This document shows positions 7,965 to 16,058 of a stretch of DNA of 64,000 bases, piece after piece. Every line of letters begins with the position of its first letter. The stretch's first letter is position 1. This stretch comes from UBA1546 sp049302185 (GTDB lineage: Bacteria > Nitrospirota > Thermodesulfovibrionia > Thermodesulfovibrionales > UBA1546): contig JBAQLV010000030.1 in the NCBI GenBank assembly GCA_049302185.1, positions 1 to 64,000 of the forward strand, read 5' to 3'. The notes below the pieces were generated by a model. That model was not told the DNA's origin and searched no databases. It worked only from the letters and a program-made list of their open reading frames with translations. The translations under genes were made by a program, and so were the position numbers.

Positions 7965-8042
7965 TTGAGAGTTGAGAGTTGAGAGTTGGGAGTTAAGAGT
8001 TAAGATGACTTTTAACTTTTAACTTTTAACTTCTAACTTCTA
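7965..8042. repeat. GAGTTG/GAGTTA inverted tandem repeat upstream of trpS
   Basis: Tandem GTTGAGA and GTTAAGA units (7965-8002) are followed by TTTTAACTTTTAACTTTTAAC and CTTCTAACTTC (to 8042), forming a large hairpin. It is an intergenic member of the family inserted into the activase gene. Confidence 0.85.
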
Positions 8043-8125
8043 AGCAATGTGTAATATTAAAGTATCTATGAAAGCGTGTCAAGAAAATCAGCGGTTGTCT
8101 CTGGAATAAAAAAAGATATTGCATT

Positions 8126-8131
8126 TATAAT
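8126..8131 (+). promoter_or_regulatory. -10 box of the PAP2-ArnT gene, close to its start codon
   Basis: TATAAT ends 8 bases before the ATG at 8140, so transcription would begin within about 2 bases of the start codon. No ribosome-binding site is present. The -35 is weak (TGGAAT with an 18-bp spacer). Confidence 0.5.
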
Positions 8132-8139
8132 ATAACATC

Positions 8140-10245
8140 ATGCTGGAAACTCTTCGTGAAATTGATATATCTCTGTTTCATCTGATAAACAGAGGCCTGC
8201 AGAACATTATCTTTGATGTCTCTATGCCGGTTATTACCGACAGGTACTATTTCATCATTCTAATTTTAATGATATACCTCATAACAAAACATAAAAAAAA
8301 GGCTCTAATCCCGATAGTCCTAACAATCATATCTGTTGCATTTGCTGACTGGACAGGAAATACATTAAAACATCTCATAGAAAGGGTGCGGCCATGTCAT
8401 ACATTGGAAGGGGTCAGACTGCTCGTAGGCTGCACTGATTCTTTTTCCATGCCTTCAAACCATGCTGCAAATTCATTCGCAATTATACTTGCATTATCTT
8501 ACATGTCAGGGAAATGGGTGCGATGGATAGCGCTGACAGTGGCTTTGCTCGTAGGCTTCTCAAGGGTGTATATCGGTGTTCATTACCCATCTGATGTCAT
8601 TGTCGGAGCATTGACAGGCATTGCGGTCTCTATCCTTGTAATAAAGTTTTATGAATGGGCATCTGTCAGATACAAGTCTAAACCCTATACCACCGTGCTT
8701 CTAATATCTCTGCTGGGACTGAGTCTTTTCCGCATATACTACATCACATACGGCGTTATTGACTTAAGTCCTGACGAGGCGCATTACTGGGAATGGTCAA
8801 GGAGGCTTGATTTAAGCTATTACTCAAAGGGTCCAATGATTGCCTATCTCATAGCATTCGGCACAGCCATATTCGGAGACAATGTATTTGGCATAAGGAT
8901 AATGGCTGTTCTCTTCTCTGCATTAAGCAGCATCTTTATGTATCTGCTCGGCAAAAGACTTTTTGACGAGCGGACAGGAGTGGCAGCCGCAGTATTAATG
9001 CAGATTATACCTCTCTATTCCGCATACGGAGTGCTTTTTACCATAGACTCCCCGTTTATATTTTTCTGGGTATTGTCTCTCTATCTGTTTTACAGGGCAG
9101 TAGAGCAGCAGGATAGGATACAAGATACAGGATACAGGATGCAGGATAAAAAAAATCGTGCATCATGTATCATGCATTGTGCATCGCCTTTATGGTATTG
9201 GCTCCTCCTCGGCATTTCCATTGGTTTTGGCCTTCTCACAAAATACACAATGGCGTTCTTTTACATCTGCGCATTACTCTTTCTTCTCGCCTCAAAGCAG
9301 CGCAGAAGGATTCTCCTCACAAAAGAGCCTTATATCAGCCTTGCTTTGAGTCTTATTATCTTCAGCCCTGTTATTATCTGGAACGCCGCTCATGATTGGG
9401 TCACTTTAAAACATACAGCAGGACAGGCGCATATCAGTGGTCAGTGGTCAGTGGTCAGTGATCAGTGGTTAAAGAACTTCTCTGAATTCTTAGGTTCACA
9501 GATAGGGATTATTACTCCAATAATTTTTGGCATGATGTTTTACGCTGTCTTTAAACTCAAAACTCAAAACTCAAAACTCAAAACTGACTTTCTTTTCTGG
9601 TTTTCTATCCCCATAATTGTTTTCTTCCTGCTGAAGAGTTTTCACGGCAAGGTGCAGGCGAACTGGGCGCTGCCTGCCTATGCAGCCGGTTTTATCGCAT
9701 TTTCTGCGGTATTCATCAGCAGATGGGAAAGTATTAAAAAATGGACCCGGTGGACAGTAATCGCCGGTGTTTTCATCTCATTGATAATCACTGCAACCGC
9801 ACATTATCCTGCCATCCTTCGGCTGCCTCCTAAATTGGATCCGACAGCAAGGACAAGGGGATGGAAAGAACTCGGCGTAGAAGTAAGCAGTGCTTCTGAC
9901 GAACTCTCAAAAAAAGGGCAATTCTTTATTTTCTCTGATAAATATCAGGTGTCAAGCGAGCTTGCCTTCTATGTAAAGGGACAGCCTATTACATACTGCG
10001 TTAACATGGGAAGAAGAATGAACCAGTATGACCTATGGCCGGGATTTAACACACTCATCAATTTTAATGCTGTTTTTGTTATAATAGACGATGTGCAAAT
10101 GCCTGAAACAGTCGGGTCGGCATTTGACAAGTGTGAAAAGCGGCTCTTTACTGTTTTTAGCAAGGATAAAAAACTCAGAGACTATTCTATATTCACATGC
10201 TACAACTTTAAAGGGATGCCGCAGAAAGGGATAAACAGCTACTGA
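8140..10245 (+). CDS. PAP2 phosphatase - ArnT/PMT-like glycosyltransferase fusion (membrane)
   Basis: Fusion protein of 701 residues. The N-terminal part (about 1-180) is a PAP2 lipid phosphatase with the three family motifs: KHLIERVRP, PSNHA (usual PSGH) and SRVYIGVHYPSD. The remainder (from about 185) is a multi-membrane glycosyltransferase of the ArnT/dolichyl-phosphate-mannose transferase type, with the early acidic motif LSPDEAHYWEWSRRLDLSYYSKGP. ArnT-like enzymes move a sugar from undecaprenyl phosphate to an envelope acceptor, so the phosphatase may recycle or dephosphorylate the lipid carrier; this is inference. Three translated repeats interrupt loops: RIQDTGYRMQDKK...CIMHCAS (9108-9190), SGQWSVVSDQW (9434-9470) and KLKTQNSKLKT (9551-9582). 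It overlaps the following GT2 gene by one base, as expected for an operon. The start has no Shine-Dalgarno but a TATAAT box 8 bases upstream. Confidence 0.88.
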   Translation: MLETLREIDISLFHLINRGLQNIIFDVSMPVITDRYYFIILILMIYLITKHKKKALIPIVLTIISVAFADWTGNTLKHLIERVRPCHTLEGVRLLVGCTDSFSMPSNHAANSFAIILALSYMSGKWVRWIALTVALLVGFSRVYIGVHYPSDVIVGALTGIAVSILVIKFYEWASVRYKSKPYTTVLLISLLGLSLFRIYYITYGVIDLSPDEAHYWEWSRRLDLSYYSKGPMIAYLIAFGTAIFGDNVFGIRIMAVLFSALSSIFMYLLGKRLFDERTGVAAAVLMQIIPLYSAYGVLFTIDSPFIFFWVLSLYLFYRAVEQQDRIQDTGYRMQDKKNRASCIMHCASPLWYWLLLGISIGFGLLTKYTMAFFYICALLFLLASKQRRRILLTKEPYISLALSLIIFSPVIIWNAAHDWVTLKHTAGQAHISGQWSVVSDQWLKNFSEFLGSQIGIITPIIFGMMFYAVFKLKTQNSKLKTDFLFWFSIPIIVFFLLKSFHGKVQANWALPAYAAGFIAFSAVFISRWESIKKWTRWTVIAGVFISLIITATAHYPAILRLPPKLDPTARTRGWKELGVEVSSASDELSKKGQFFIFSDKYQVSSELAFYVKGQPITYCVNMGRRMNQYDLWPGFNTLINFNAVFVIIDDVQMPETVGSAFDKCEKRLFTVFSKDKKLRDYSIFTCYNFKGMPQKGINSY
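9108..9190. repeat. In-frame GATACA/GATGCA inverted repeat in the PAP2-ArnT gene
   Basis: GGATACAAGATACAGGATAC and GGATGCAGG units face CATCATGTATCATGCATTG units across a short A-rich centre. It is the same family as the outer arms of the composite elements at 3951 and 4438. Confidence 0.85.
9434..9470. repeat. In-frame TCAGTGG tandem repeat in the PAP2-ArnT gene
   Basis: Five tandem units of TCAGTGG/TCAGTGA type encode SGQWSVVSDQW. Only one arm is present, so this is a half element. Related units occur at 24713-24768 and 50888-51004. Confidence 0.75.
9551..9582. repeat. In-frame AAAACTC tandem repeat in the PAP2-ArnT gene
   Basis: Four AAACTCA-type units, translated KLKTQNSKLKT, equal the right arm of the GAGTTA-family elements. 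The left arm is absent. Confidence 0.75.
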
Positions 10246-11192
10246 TGAAAGTTTCTGTTGTTATACCTTTATATAACGAAGAAGAAAACATAGCCATCCT
10301 GCACCAGAGGCTGAAGGAGACGCTCGACCGTCTTGAATCCGACTATGAAATAATCTATGTTGACGACGGAAGCGCTGACAGAACATTAGCAGGACTTGAA
10401 GAAATTCAGGCAGAAGACAAGAAAGTCGTTGTGCTCAGCCTTAGAAGAAATTTCGGGCAGACAGCCGCCTTCGCAGCAGGCTTTGATTTCGCAAGAGGAG
10501 ATATTGTCATCACAATGGACGGAGACCTGCAGAACGACCCTGCGGACATCCCTAAACTTCTTGACTTGATAAAAGACAATGACCTTGTAAGCGGATGGCG
10601 GAAAAAAAGAAAGGACGCATTTATTACAAGACGTCTGCCTTCGATGCTTGCAAACTGGATTATAAGCAAGGTAACAGGCGTTAAACTGCACGACTACGGC
10701 TGCTCTCTCAAGGCATACAGGAGAGAAATCATAAAGAATTTGAAATTGTACGGCGAAATGCACAGATTCATACCTGCAATTGCAAGCTGGTACGGAGTCC
10801 GCGTGGCAGAGGTAGAGACAACTCATTACCCAAGGCTCAGAGGAAAGTCAAAATACGGATTGTCGAGGACAATGAAAGTAATTCTTGACCTTATAACCGT
10901 TAAATTCCTGCAGAGTTTTTCAACAAAGCCTCTGCAGTTCTTCGGCCCTATCGGATTATTCAGCAGCGCGGCAGGGTTTCTTATATCACTTTACCTCAGC
11001 ATAGAAAAAATATTTATCGGAAAACCAATAGGAGGGAGACCTCTGCTCCTTTTGGGAATTTTATTGATAATCGTAGGGATACAGTTAATCGGCATGGGGC
11101 TGTTGGGTGAAATGCTCGTGAGGGTATACCACGAAAGCCAGAGAAAACCCATTTACGTAATCAAGAAAATCATTGGCGCGGAAACTGAATAA
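10245..11192 (+). CDS. GT2 family undecaprenyl/dolichyl-phosphate sugar transferase (ArnC/DPM1-like)
   Basis: Glycosyltransferase family 2 protein of 315 residues. It probably transfers a sugar from a nucleotide donor to undecaprenyl phosphate at the inner membrane face. The N-terminal GT-A domain shows VVIPLYNEEENI, VDDGSAD and the acidic metal motif TMDGDLQNDP. Two C-terminal membrane helices (about 230-255 and 265-290) are typical of ArnC/GtrB/YfdH proteins. It follows the ArnT-like fusion gene with a one-base overlap and overlaps the next gene by 20 bases. The three genes can be read as one pathway: GT2 makes the lipid-linked sugar, the flippase-like protein or a partner moves it, and the ArnT domain transfers it to an envelope target. 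The sugar identity is not visible. Confidence 0.9.
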   Translation: MKVSVVIPLYNEEENIAILHQRLKETLDRLESDYEIIYVDDGSADRTLAGLEEIQAEDKKVVVLSLRRNFGQTAAFAAGFDFARGDIVITMDGDLQNDPADIPKLLDLIKDNDLVSGWRKKRKDAFITRRLPSMLANWIISKVTGVKLHDYGCSLKAYRREIIKNLKLYGEMHRFIPAIASWYGVRVAEVETTHYPRLRGKSKYGLSRTMKVILDLITVKFLQSFSTKPLQFFGPIGLFSSAAGFLISLYLSIEKIFIGKPIGGRPLLLLGILLIIVGIQLIGMGLLGEMLVRVYHESQRKPIYVIKKIIGAETE

Positions 11193-12072
11193 GATACTTC
11201 TGCTCATCCTAAAGCTCGTTGTAAGCTCCAGCCTGCTTTATTTTGTCCTGTCAAATGCAGGGGTGGAAAAGGTATTTGCAATCATTAAAACCATAAATCC
11301 CTTTGCTTTTATTGGTGTAATATTCATATATATTGCTTCTATATATGTGTCATCAATACGGTGGAGGCTTCTGCTGCCTGAGGAATTTAAGGGGAAAAGG
11401 CTTTTCTCTTTTTACCTTATCGGCTCTTTCTTTAACACATTTCTTCCGGGAATTGTCGGCGGAGATGCCGTAAAGACCTATTATCTTTATAAGGAGACAA
11501 ATAAAGGCAGCCTAAGTTTTGCCTCTGTCTTCATGGACAGATATATAGGCTTTATCTCACTGATGACGATAGCGCTTATATCTTTTGCCGCAGGATTTAA
11601 ATACGTAAAGGGGTCTTTGATTGAATGGCTCCTGCCAACCATAGTCCTGTCATTTCTTCTTGGAAGCTTTGCAATCTTCAGGCTCCGTCTCGGCAAAAGG
11701 ATAAAAGTACTTTCAGAATTTTACGGATACTTCAGCGAATACAGCAGACAGAAGGCGCTGCTCATAAAAACTCTTATGCTCTCATGCGTTATTCAGGTAA
11801 TGGCAATCTTATCAATGTATATAATTGCACTGGGTCTTGGACAGCATATTTACCTCTCATATTTTTTTATTTTTTTCCCTATAATAGTAACAATCTCTAC
11901 TCTGCCTATTTCTATATCAGGAATCGGGCTGAGAGAGGGAGCGTTCGTCCTTTTATTCGGAACGGCAGGAGTTAAACCTGAAATGGCAACAGCGATGTCA
12001 TTTGCATGGTTTTTATCCACTGCATCCGGAGGGCTTGTCGGACTTTTTGAATATTTAAGACTAAAAAAATAA
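11173..12072 (+). CDS. UPF0104/lysylphosphatidylglycerol-synthase-like integral membrane protein
   Basis: Membrane protein of 299 residues matching the LPG synthase transmembrane/UPF0104 family (PF03706 type). It has about eight hydrophobic segments and the family motif region FFNTFLPGIVGGDAVKTYYL near 85, plus SISGIGLREGAF near 250. The family includes the flippase domain of MprF and many uncharacterised members linked to glycosyltransferases. The TTG start at 11173 lies inside the end of the GT2 gene, so translation is probably coupled. A lipid transport role in the same envelope modification pathway is inferred from context only. Confidence 0.85.
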   Translation: MARKLNKILLLILKLVVSSSLLYFVLSNAGVEKVFAIIKTINPFAFIGVIFIYIASIYVSSIRWRLLLPEEFKGKRLFSFYLIGSFFNTFLPGIVGGDAVKTYYLYKETNKGSLSFASVFMDRYIGFISLMTIALISFAAGFKYVKGSLIEWLLPTIVLSFLLGSFAIFRLRLGKRIKVLSEFYGYFSEYSRQKALLIKTLMLSCVIQVMAILSMYIIALGLGQHIYLSYFFIFFPIIVTISTLPISISGIGLREGAFVLLFGTAGVKPEMATAMSFAWFLSTASGGLVGLFEYLRLKK

Positions 12073-12075
12073 CAG

Positions 12076-12101
12076 GTCGGAGACTCGACTCTTCGAGAAG
12101 G
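12076..12101. repeat. Short palindromic element GACTCGACTCTTCGAGAAGG
   Basis: GTCGGAGACTCGACTCTTCG and following bases precede the MOSC gene. A close copy, GCAGACTCGACTCTCCGAG, lies at 24009-24032 just upstream of lptF. It is a short repeat of unknown role. Confidence 0.45.
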
Positions 12102-12113
12102 ATGGTTTCTAAA

Positions 12114-12551
12114 ATGACAGGGAAGGTTGTGGCAATTAACACGAGTGACAAAAAAGGCATGCGTAAAAAGACAGTCAAAGAAGCTGTAATAAAAATAGAC
12201 TATGGAATTGAGGGCGATGCTCACGCCTCATCCGAGTGGCACAGACAGATCAGCCTTCTTGCGCTTGAAAGCATCAAAAAAATGCAGGCGCTGGGCTTGA
12301 AGGTAAAACCGGGTGATTTTGCAGAGAATATAACAACCGAGGGTATCAATCTCCCTGAACTTCCCATAGGCACAAAAATGAAAGTTGGCGAGGTTGAACT
12401 GGAGGTAAGCCAGATAGGCAAGGAGTGTCATACGCGCTGCGCCATATATTATCAGGCAGGCGACTGCGTTATGCCAAAGGAAGGCATATTTGTAAAAGTG
12501 ATTAAGGGCGGAAAAATCAAAGAAGGAGACATTATTAGAGTTGAGAGTTAA
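12114..12551 (+). CDS. MOSC domain protein
   Basis: MOSC domain protein of 145 residues, a beta-rich fold predicted to bind sulfur or the molybdenum cofactor. It begins MTGKVVAINTSDKKG and shows the conserved GIEGDAHA, GDFAENITTEG and the Cys-containing GKECHTRC. I use the ATG at 12114 because the family normally starts here; an in-frame ATG at 12102 is directly abutted by AGAAGG and is less likely. The last codons and the stop (VES then TAA) lie in a GAGTTA-family repeat at 12536-12586, so the repeat provides the C-terminus. MogA follows 38 bases after the stop, which supports a molybdopterin role. Confidence 0.88.
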   Translation: MTGKVVAINTSDKKGMRKKTVKEAVIKIDYGIEGDAHASSEWHRQISLLALESIKKMQALGLKVKPGDFAENITTEGINLPELPIGTKMKVGEVELEVSQIGKECHTRCAIYYQAGDCVMPKEGIFVKVIKGGKIKEGDIIRVES

Positions 12552-12586
12552 GAGTTGAGAGTTAAGAGTTAAGAGTTAAGAGTTGA
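12536..12586. repeat. GAGTTAA/GAGTTGA tandem array between MOSC and mogA
   Basis: About seven tandem units of GAGTTAA/GAGTTGA type on the plus strand. Only one arm is present. The array contains the MOSC stop codon and runs to within 4 bases of the mogA ATG. Confidence 0.85.
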
Positions 12587-12589
12587 GAT

Positions 12590-13072
12590 ATGATAACAGC
12601 AGCTATTCTAACATTAAGTGACAAGGGTTCAAGAGGCGAGAGGGAAGACTTGAGCGGCGCTGCTATTGCAGACATACTAAAAAGCATAGGCGCGGTGGTT
12701 GCTCATTATGATATTCTGCCTGATGAAAAGAGTATGATAAAAGAAAAGCTTATTGAATATTCCGGCAAAGTTGACCTAATACTTACAACAGGCGGCACAG
12801 GTCTTTCGCCGAGGGATGTTACGCCTGAGGCAACGCTTGAAGTAATCGAGAGGGAAATACCCGGCATTGCCGAGGCAGTCAGAATTGAGGGTTTGAAGAA
12901 AACAAAGAGGGCTATGCTTTCAAGGGCAGTGGCAGGGGTAAGGGATAAAACACTAATAATAAATCTTCCGGGCAGTCCAAAGGCTGTAAAAGAGAATCTT
13001 GAAGTCATAATTGATGTAATCCCTCATGCAATTGAGAAAATAAAGGGAGATACAAAAGAATGTGCAGGGTAA
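12590..13072 (+). CDS. mog: Molybdopterin adenylyltransferase (MogA/MoaB family)
   Basis: Protein of 160 residues of the MogA/MoaB family, which adenylates molybdopterin before metal insertion in cofactor synthesis. Motifs are TLSDKGSRGEREDLSG near 8, the nucleotide-binding LILTTGGTGLSPRDVTPEAT at about 63-82, and LINLPGSPKAVKENL near the end. It pairs with the adjacent MOSC protein. The space before its ATG is occupied by the GAGTTAA array, leaving no clear Shine-Dalgarno apart from GTTGAG-like bases, so translation may be weak or coupled. Confidence 0.92.
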   Translation: MITAAILTLSDKGSRGEREDLSGAAIADILKSIGAVVAHYDILPDEKSMIKEKLIEYSGKVDLILTTGGTGLSPRDVTPEATLEVIEREIPGIAEAVRIEGLKKTKRAMLSRAVAGVRDKTLIINLPGSPKAVKENLEVIIDVIPHAIEKIKGDTKECAG

Positions 13073-13109
13073 GGGCAAGAGATCACCTTTGAGCGGTTTC
13101 TTGCCCTTA
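13070..13109 (+). terminator. Hairpin after mogA, possible terminator or attenuator
   Basis: An 11-bp perfect stem (TAAGGGCAAGA at 13070-13080 with its complement at 13099-13109) surrounds an 18-base loop. It overlaps the mogA stop region and precedes ccdA by 20 bases. There is no T-run, so termination is uncertain. Confidence 0.4.
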
Positions 13110-13129
13110 GATTAGAGAGGAACTAATTG

Positions 13130-13852
13130 ATGAACGATGTGTCTTTTCCTTTGGCATTCATGGCAGGAGTGTTATCTTTTCTTTCGCCGTGTGTCCTGTC
13201 GCTCGTTCCTTCTTATGTCTCGTTTATAACAGGCATGTCCTTTGAAGACCTAACAGGAAGCACAGACAGGAAGCGGGTGCGGAATCTTACAATCACAAAC
13301 TCACTTGTATTCATAGCAGGATTCTCTGCCGTATTCATTGCTCTGGGGGCATCATCATCTGCGGCAGGTCAGATTCTATTCCAGTATCAAGCGTGGATAA
13401 GGATTATCGGCGGAATACTCATTATAATCTTCGGCCTTTTCATATCAGGTTTTCTTAAGCTTGATTTTTTGATGCGGGAAAGAAAGGTGCATCTTGGCGG
13501 CAAACCTGCCGGATACATCGGGACATTTGCTATCGGCATGACATTTGCCGCAGGATGGACTCCGTGCATAGGCCCTATCCTCGGCTCAATCCTTCTGTTT
13601 GCTAGCGCAACAGGCTCTGCTGTCTATGGAATCAAACTCCTTTCCGTATATTCGCTCGGACTTGCAGTGCCTTTCTTTATCTCGTCACTTGCCATAAACA
13701 GTTTCTTAAGTTATTCCAAAAAATTCCAGAAGTACATGCGGGTAATAATGATCATCAGCGGTATACTTCTGATTGCATTCGGCGTAATAATGCTCACTAA
13801 CAGGCTGAAAGATATCGCAGGGCTTTTCCCCGACTTCGGGATAAAATTCTAA
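13130..13852 (+). CDS. ccdA: Cytochrome c biogenesis protein CcdA (thiol-disulfide transporter)
   Basis: Inner membrane protein of 240 residues with six predicted helices. It moves reducing equivalents from cytoplasmic thioredoxin to periplasmic thiols, for example for apocytochrome c. The two redox cysteines are in LSFLSPCVLSLVPSYV (helix 1) and AAGWTPCIGPILGS (helix 4), exactly as in the family. I choose the ATG at 13130, preceded by AGAGAGG; a TTG lies one codon upstream. The stop codon overlaps that of the convergent tsaC gene. A monohaem cytochrome c' in this window (30516-30938) is one possible client. Confidence 0.93.
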   Translation: MNDVSFPLAFMAGVLSFLSPCVLSLVPSYVSFITGMSFEDLTGSTDRKRVRNLTITNSLVFIAGFSAVFIALGASSSAAGQILFQYQAWIRIIGGILIIIFGLFISGFLKLDFLMRERKVHLGGKPAGYIGTFAIGMTFAAGWTPCIGPILGSILLFASATGSAVYGIKLLSVYSLGLAVPFFISSLAINSFLSYSKKFQKYMRVIMIISGILLIAFGVIMLTNRLKDIAGLFPDFGIKF

Positions 13853-14472
13853 CTCCGCGGTTTTTCAAAAACAGAACGCGGTATCACTCCTTCACGAACT
13901 ATTTTTATCTTTTTCTCTGTGACATCCACAATTGTTGAAGGCAGGCCTCCGGCAGTCCTGCCTCCGTCTATCACCATATCTATCTTCTCGCCAAAATATC
14001 TTATGACTGAATCAGCATCCTCAGCAGGCGGCATTCCTGAAGGATTCGCGCTCGTTGCTGTAATTGGAAATCCTGCCTCTCTTACAAGATAAAGCGCTGC
14101 TGATTCTCCAGGAATTCTTACTGCAATCCTGCCGGTGTCAGCAGTAAGATATGGCGACAACCCCTTCTTTGCCTTCAGAAGCAGCGTTAATGGCCCGGGC
14201 CAGAACTTATCCATAAGCGATTCAGCAATCTCATTCACAAATACAGCAATCATTGACAGAGATGCCCTGTTCCCGATAATCAATGGCATCGGTTTTTCTT
14301 TAGGCCTTTTCTTCAGTTCATATAGTTTTCTGAGAGAGGCTTCCTTATCAAATTTTACCCCTAGGCCATAAAACGTCTCTGCCGGATACGCAACAATACC
14401 GCCGTCTTTTAGTATCTCAATTGCTTTTCTGAGGATTTCTTTTCGATTATCTTCTGTAATTTTTATGAGCAT
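13849..14472 (-). CDS. tsaC: L-threonylcarbamoyladenylate synthase (Sua5/YrdC/TsaC)
   Basis: Makes threonylcarbamoyl-AMP from threonine, bicarbonate and ATP, the first step of the t6A37 tRNA modification. At 207 residues it is a YrdC-domain-only protein. Motifs are GGIVAYPAETFYGLG near 25-40, the basic KKRPKEKPMPLII loop and PITATSANPSGMPPAEDAD near 135. Upstream lies a REP-like palindrome (14490-14572). The 3' end overlaps the stop of ccdA on the other strand without a terminator between them. Confidence 0.94.
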   Translation of the reverse strand: MLIKITEDNRKEILRKAIEILKDGGIVAYPAETFYGLGVKFDKEASLRKLYELKKRPKEKPMPLIIGNRASLSMIAVFVNEIAESLMDKFWPGPLTLLLKAKKGLSPYLTADTGRIAVRIPGESAALYLVREAGFPITATSANPSGMPPAEDADSVIRYFGEKIDMVIDGGRTAGGLPSTIVDVTEKKIKIVREGVIPRSVFEKPRS

Positions 14473-14489
14473 GGTTGAATATTCTCTAC

Positions 14490-14572
14490 TTTGTCATTCC
14501 CGTGCAAACGGGAATCCATGTATTTTTTTTACAAGGAACTGGATTCCCCGATTAAATCGGGGAATGACAGAC
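14490..14572. repeat. REP-like double palindrome between tsaC and hisD
   Basis: GTCATTCCCGTGCAAACGGG with AATCC is followed by GGATTCCCCGATTAAATCGG and GGAATGACAG. There are two inner hairpins, and the outer ends GTCATTCC and GGAATGAC pair with each other. The same type occurs at 6765-6931, 24802-24880 and 49138-49212. Confidence 0.85.
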
Positions 14573-14606
14573 TCTATTTTCTGGGCAATGACATTATGCG
14601 TATGGC

Positions 14607-15941
14607 TTATCGGCGCTTATCCCTCATCCTCACTCTGACAGTGTTCCCATGAGCCTCAAGTCCTTCAATATCTGCAATAGTTTCCACTGTCCCTGCAATC
14701 TTCATAAAACCATTTTCTGTAAATGATAAAAGGCTTGAGCGCTTGATAAAGTCATACACTCCAAGAGGAGAAAAAAATCTTGCGGTGCCTCCGGTTGGGA
14801 GTGTATGATTCGGCCCTGCCGAATAATCTCCGAGAGTCTCCGGAGTCCATCTGCCAAGAAATATTGCGCCGGCATTCTTAATCTCCGGAAGGACAGCAGC
14901 AGGCTTTTCTGTCATAATCTCAAGGTGTTCAGGAGCAATATCGTTTGAAAGTCTTACAGCGCTGGCAATATCCTTTGTAATGATAATAGCCCCGTAATTC
15001 TTAAGGGATTTGCTTACAATAGTTCTCCTCTTAAGCTTTGCCATCTGCCTTTCAATCTCCCTGCCAACATCCTCTGCAAGAATCTTGGAATCTGTAATCA
15101 ATACTGAGGATGCGAGTTCATCATGCTCTGCCTGACTCAATAAATCCGCTGCAATAAATGCAGGATTTGCAGAGGCATCCGCTATTATCAGAATCTCGCT
15201 CGGACCTGCAATCATATCAATATCCACCTCTCCGAAAACCATTCTCTTCGCCATAGCCACATAGATATTGCCCGGCCCCACAATCTTATCAACTCTTTTT
15301 ATTGCATGAGTCCCGTAAGCCATTGCCCCGACTGCCTGCGCTCCGCCAATCCTGTATGCCTCTTTAATCCCCAGCATTTCTATCGCTGCCATTACATACG
15401 GATTAATCTCCCCATGCGGCGTTGGAACACAAACCGCAATTTCCTTTACACCTGCAACCTGCGCAGGTATTACGTTCATAAGAACAGTTGAGGGATATGA
15501 CGCCTTGCCGCCGGGCACATAAACTCCAACTCTTTCTATCGGCCGTATCAACTGACCGAGAAGGGCATGGGAGAAAGCAGGGTTAGTATTTTTATCTATA
15601 GGAAGTTTCCTGTATTCTGAATCCCTGACCATCCATGACTCTTCCTTCTGCATCTCATGGAATCTCCTTATTCGCTCCGCTGAGATTTCAAGAGCCTTAA
15701 CTACCTTCCTGTCCGCCTTATCAGCGAACTTTGATATCTCAGAGCGCTTGAACAGAAGGGACTTTGCATCCGCATAATCAAATTTTCTTGTATACCGCAG
15801 AACAGCCTCATCCCCGTTCTTCTTCACATCAGAAAGAATGGAATTCACCACCCTTTCTATTGCAGAATCGCCTCCCGAAGCGCGTCTCCTCAAAGTATTG
15901 AGAAATATACTGATATCTTTTGCTTGCTTTATGATTCTCAT
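14607..15941 (-). CDS. hisD: Histidinol dehydrogenase
   Basis: Catalyses the last two steps of histidine synthesis, NAD-dependent oxidation of histidinol to histidine, with a catalytic zinc. It is about 444 residues, normal for the family. Visible motifs are RIGGAQAVGAMAYGT, KIVGPGNIYVAMAKRMVFG, the DMIAGPSEILIIAD stretch, SQAEHDE (zinc and active-site region) and GPNHTLPTGGTARFFSPLGV. I use the ATG at 15941 (MRIIKQAKD), the usual family start, although the frame is open to a TTG at 15977 and AGGAG lies between the two. No other his gene is in the window, so it is isolated from its pathway. Confidence 0.95.
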   Translation of the reverse strand: MRIIKQAKDISIFLNTLRRRASGGDSAIERVVNSILSDVKKNGDEAVLRYTRKFDYADAKSLLFKRSEISKFADKADRKVVKALEISAERIRRFHEMQKEESWMVRDSEYRKLPIDKNTNPAFSHALLGQLIRPIERVGVYVPGGKASYPSTVLMNVIPAQVAGVKEIAVCVPTPHGEINPYVMAAIEMLGIKEAYRIGGAQAVGAMAYGTHAIKRVDKIVGPGNIYVAMAKRMVFGEVDIDMIAGPSEILIIADASANPAFIAADLLSQAEHDELASSVLITDSKILAEDVGREIERQMAKLKRRTIVSKSLKNYGAIIITKDIASAVRLSNDIAPEHLEIMTEKPAAVLPEIKNAGAIFLGRWTPETLGDYSAGPNHTLPTGGTARFFSPLGVYDFIKRSSLLSFTENGFMKIAGTVETIADIEGLEAHGNTVRVRMRDKRR

Positions 15942-16017
15942 GAGGCTAATTTTAGCTTTTTGCTCCTGATTATTCAAGAGCTTTCAGAAGTGCTATTACA
16001 AATCCGCATAAAAAATA

Positions 16018-16046
16018 TTGACATCCACTCTCAATAAGTATAATAT
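16018..16046 (+). promoter_or_regulatory. Sigma-70 promoter of the GAF/HD-GYP gene, nearly leaderless
   Basis: TTGACA (16018-16023) is followed 17 bases later by TAATAT (16041-16046), with an overlapping TATAAT at 16039-16044. Transcription should begin near 16053, about 6 bases before the ATG, leaving no room for a ribosome-binding site. Confidence 0.75.
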
Positions 16047-16058
16047 TGAAAAATAATC

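Noticed and set aside
12536..12586. Tandem repeat array that might be a CRISPR
   Set aside because: Units are 7 bp, contiguous and without spacers; no cas genes are nearby.
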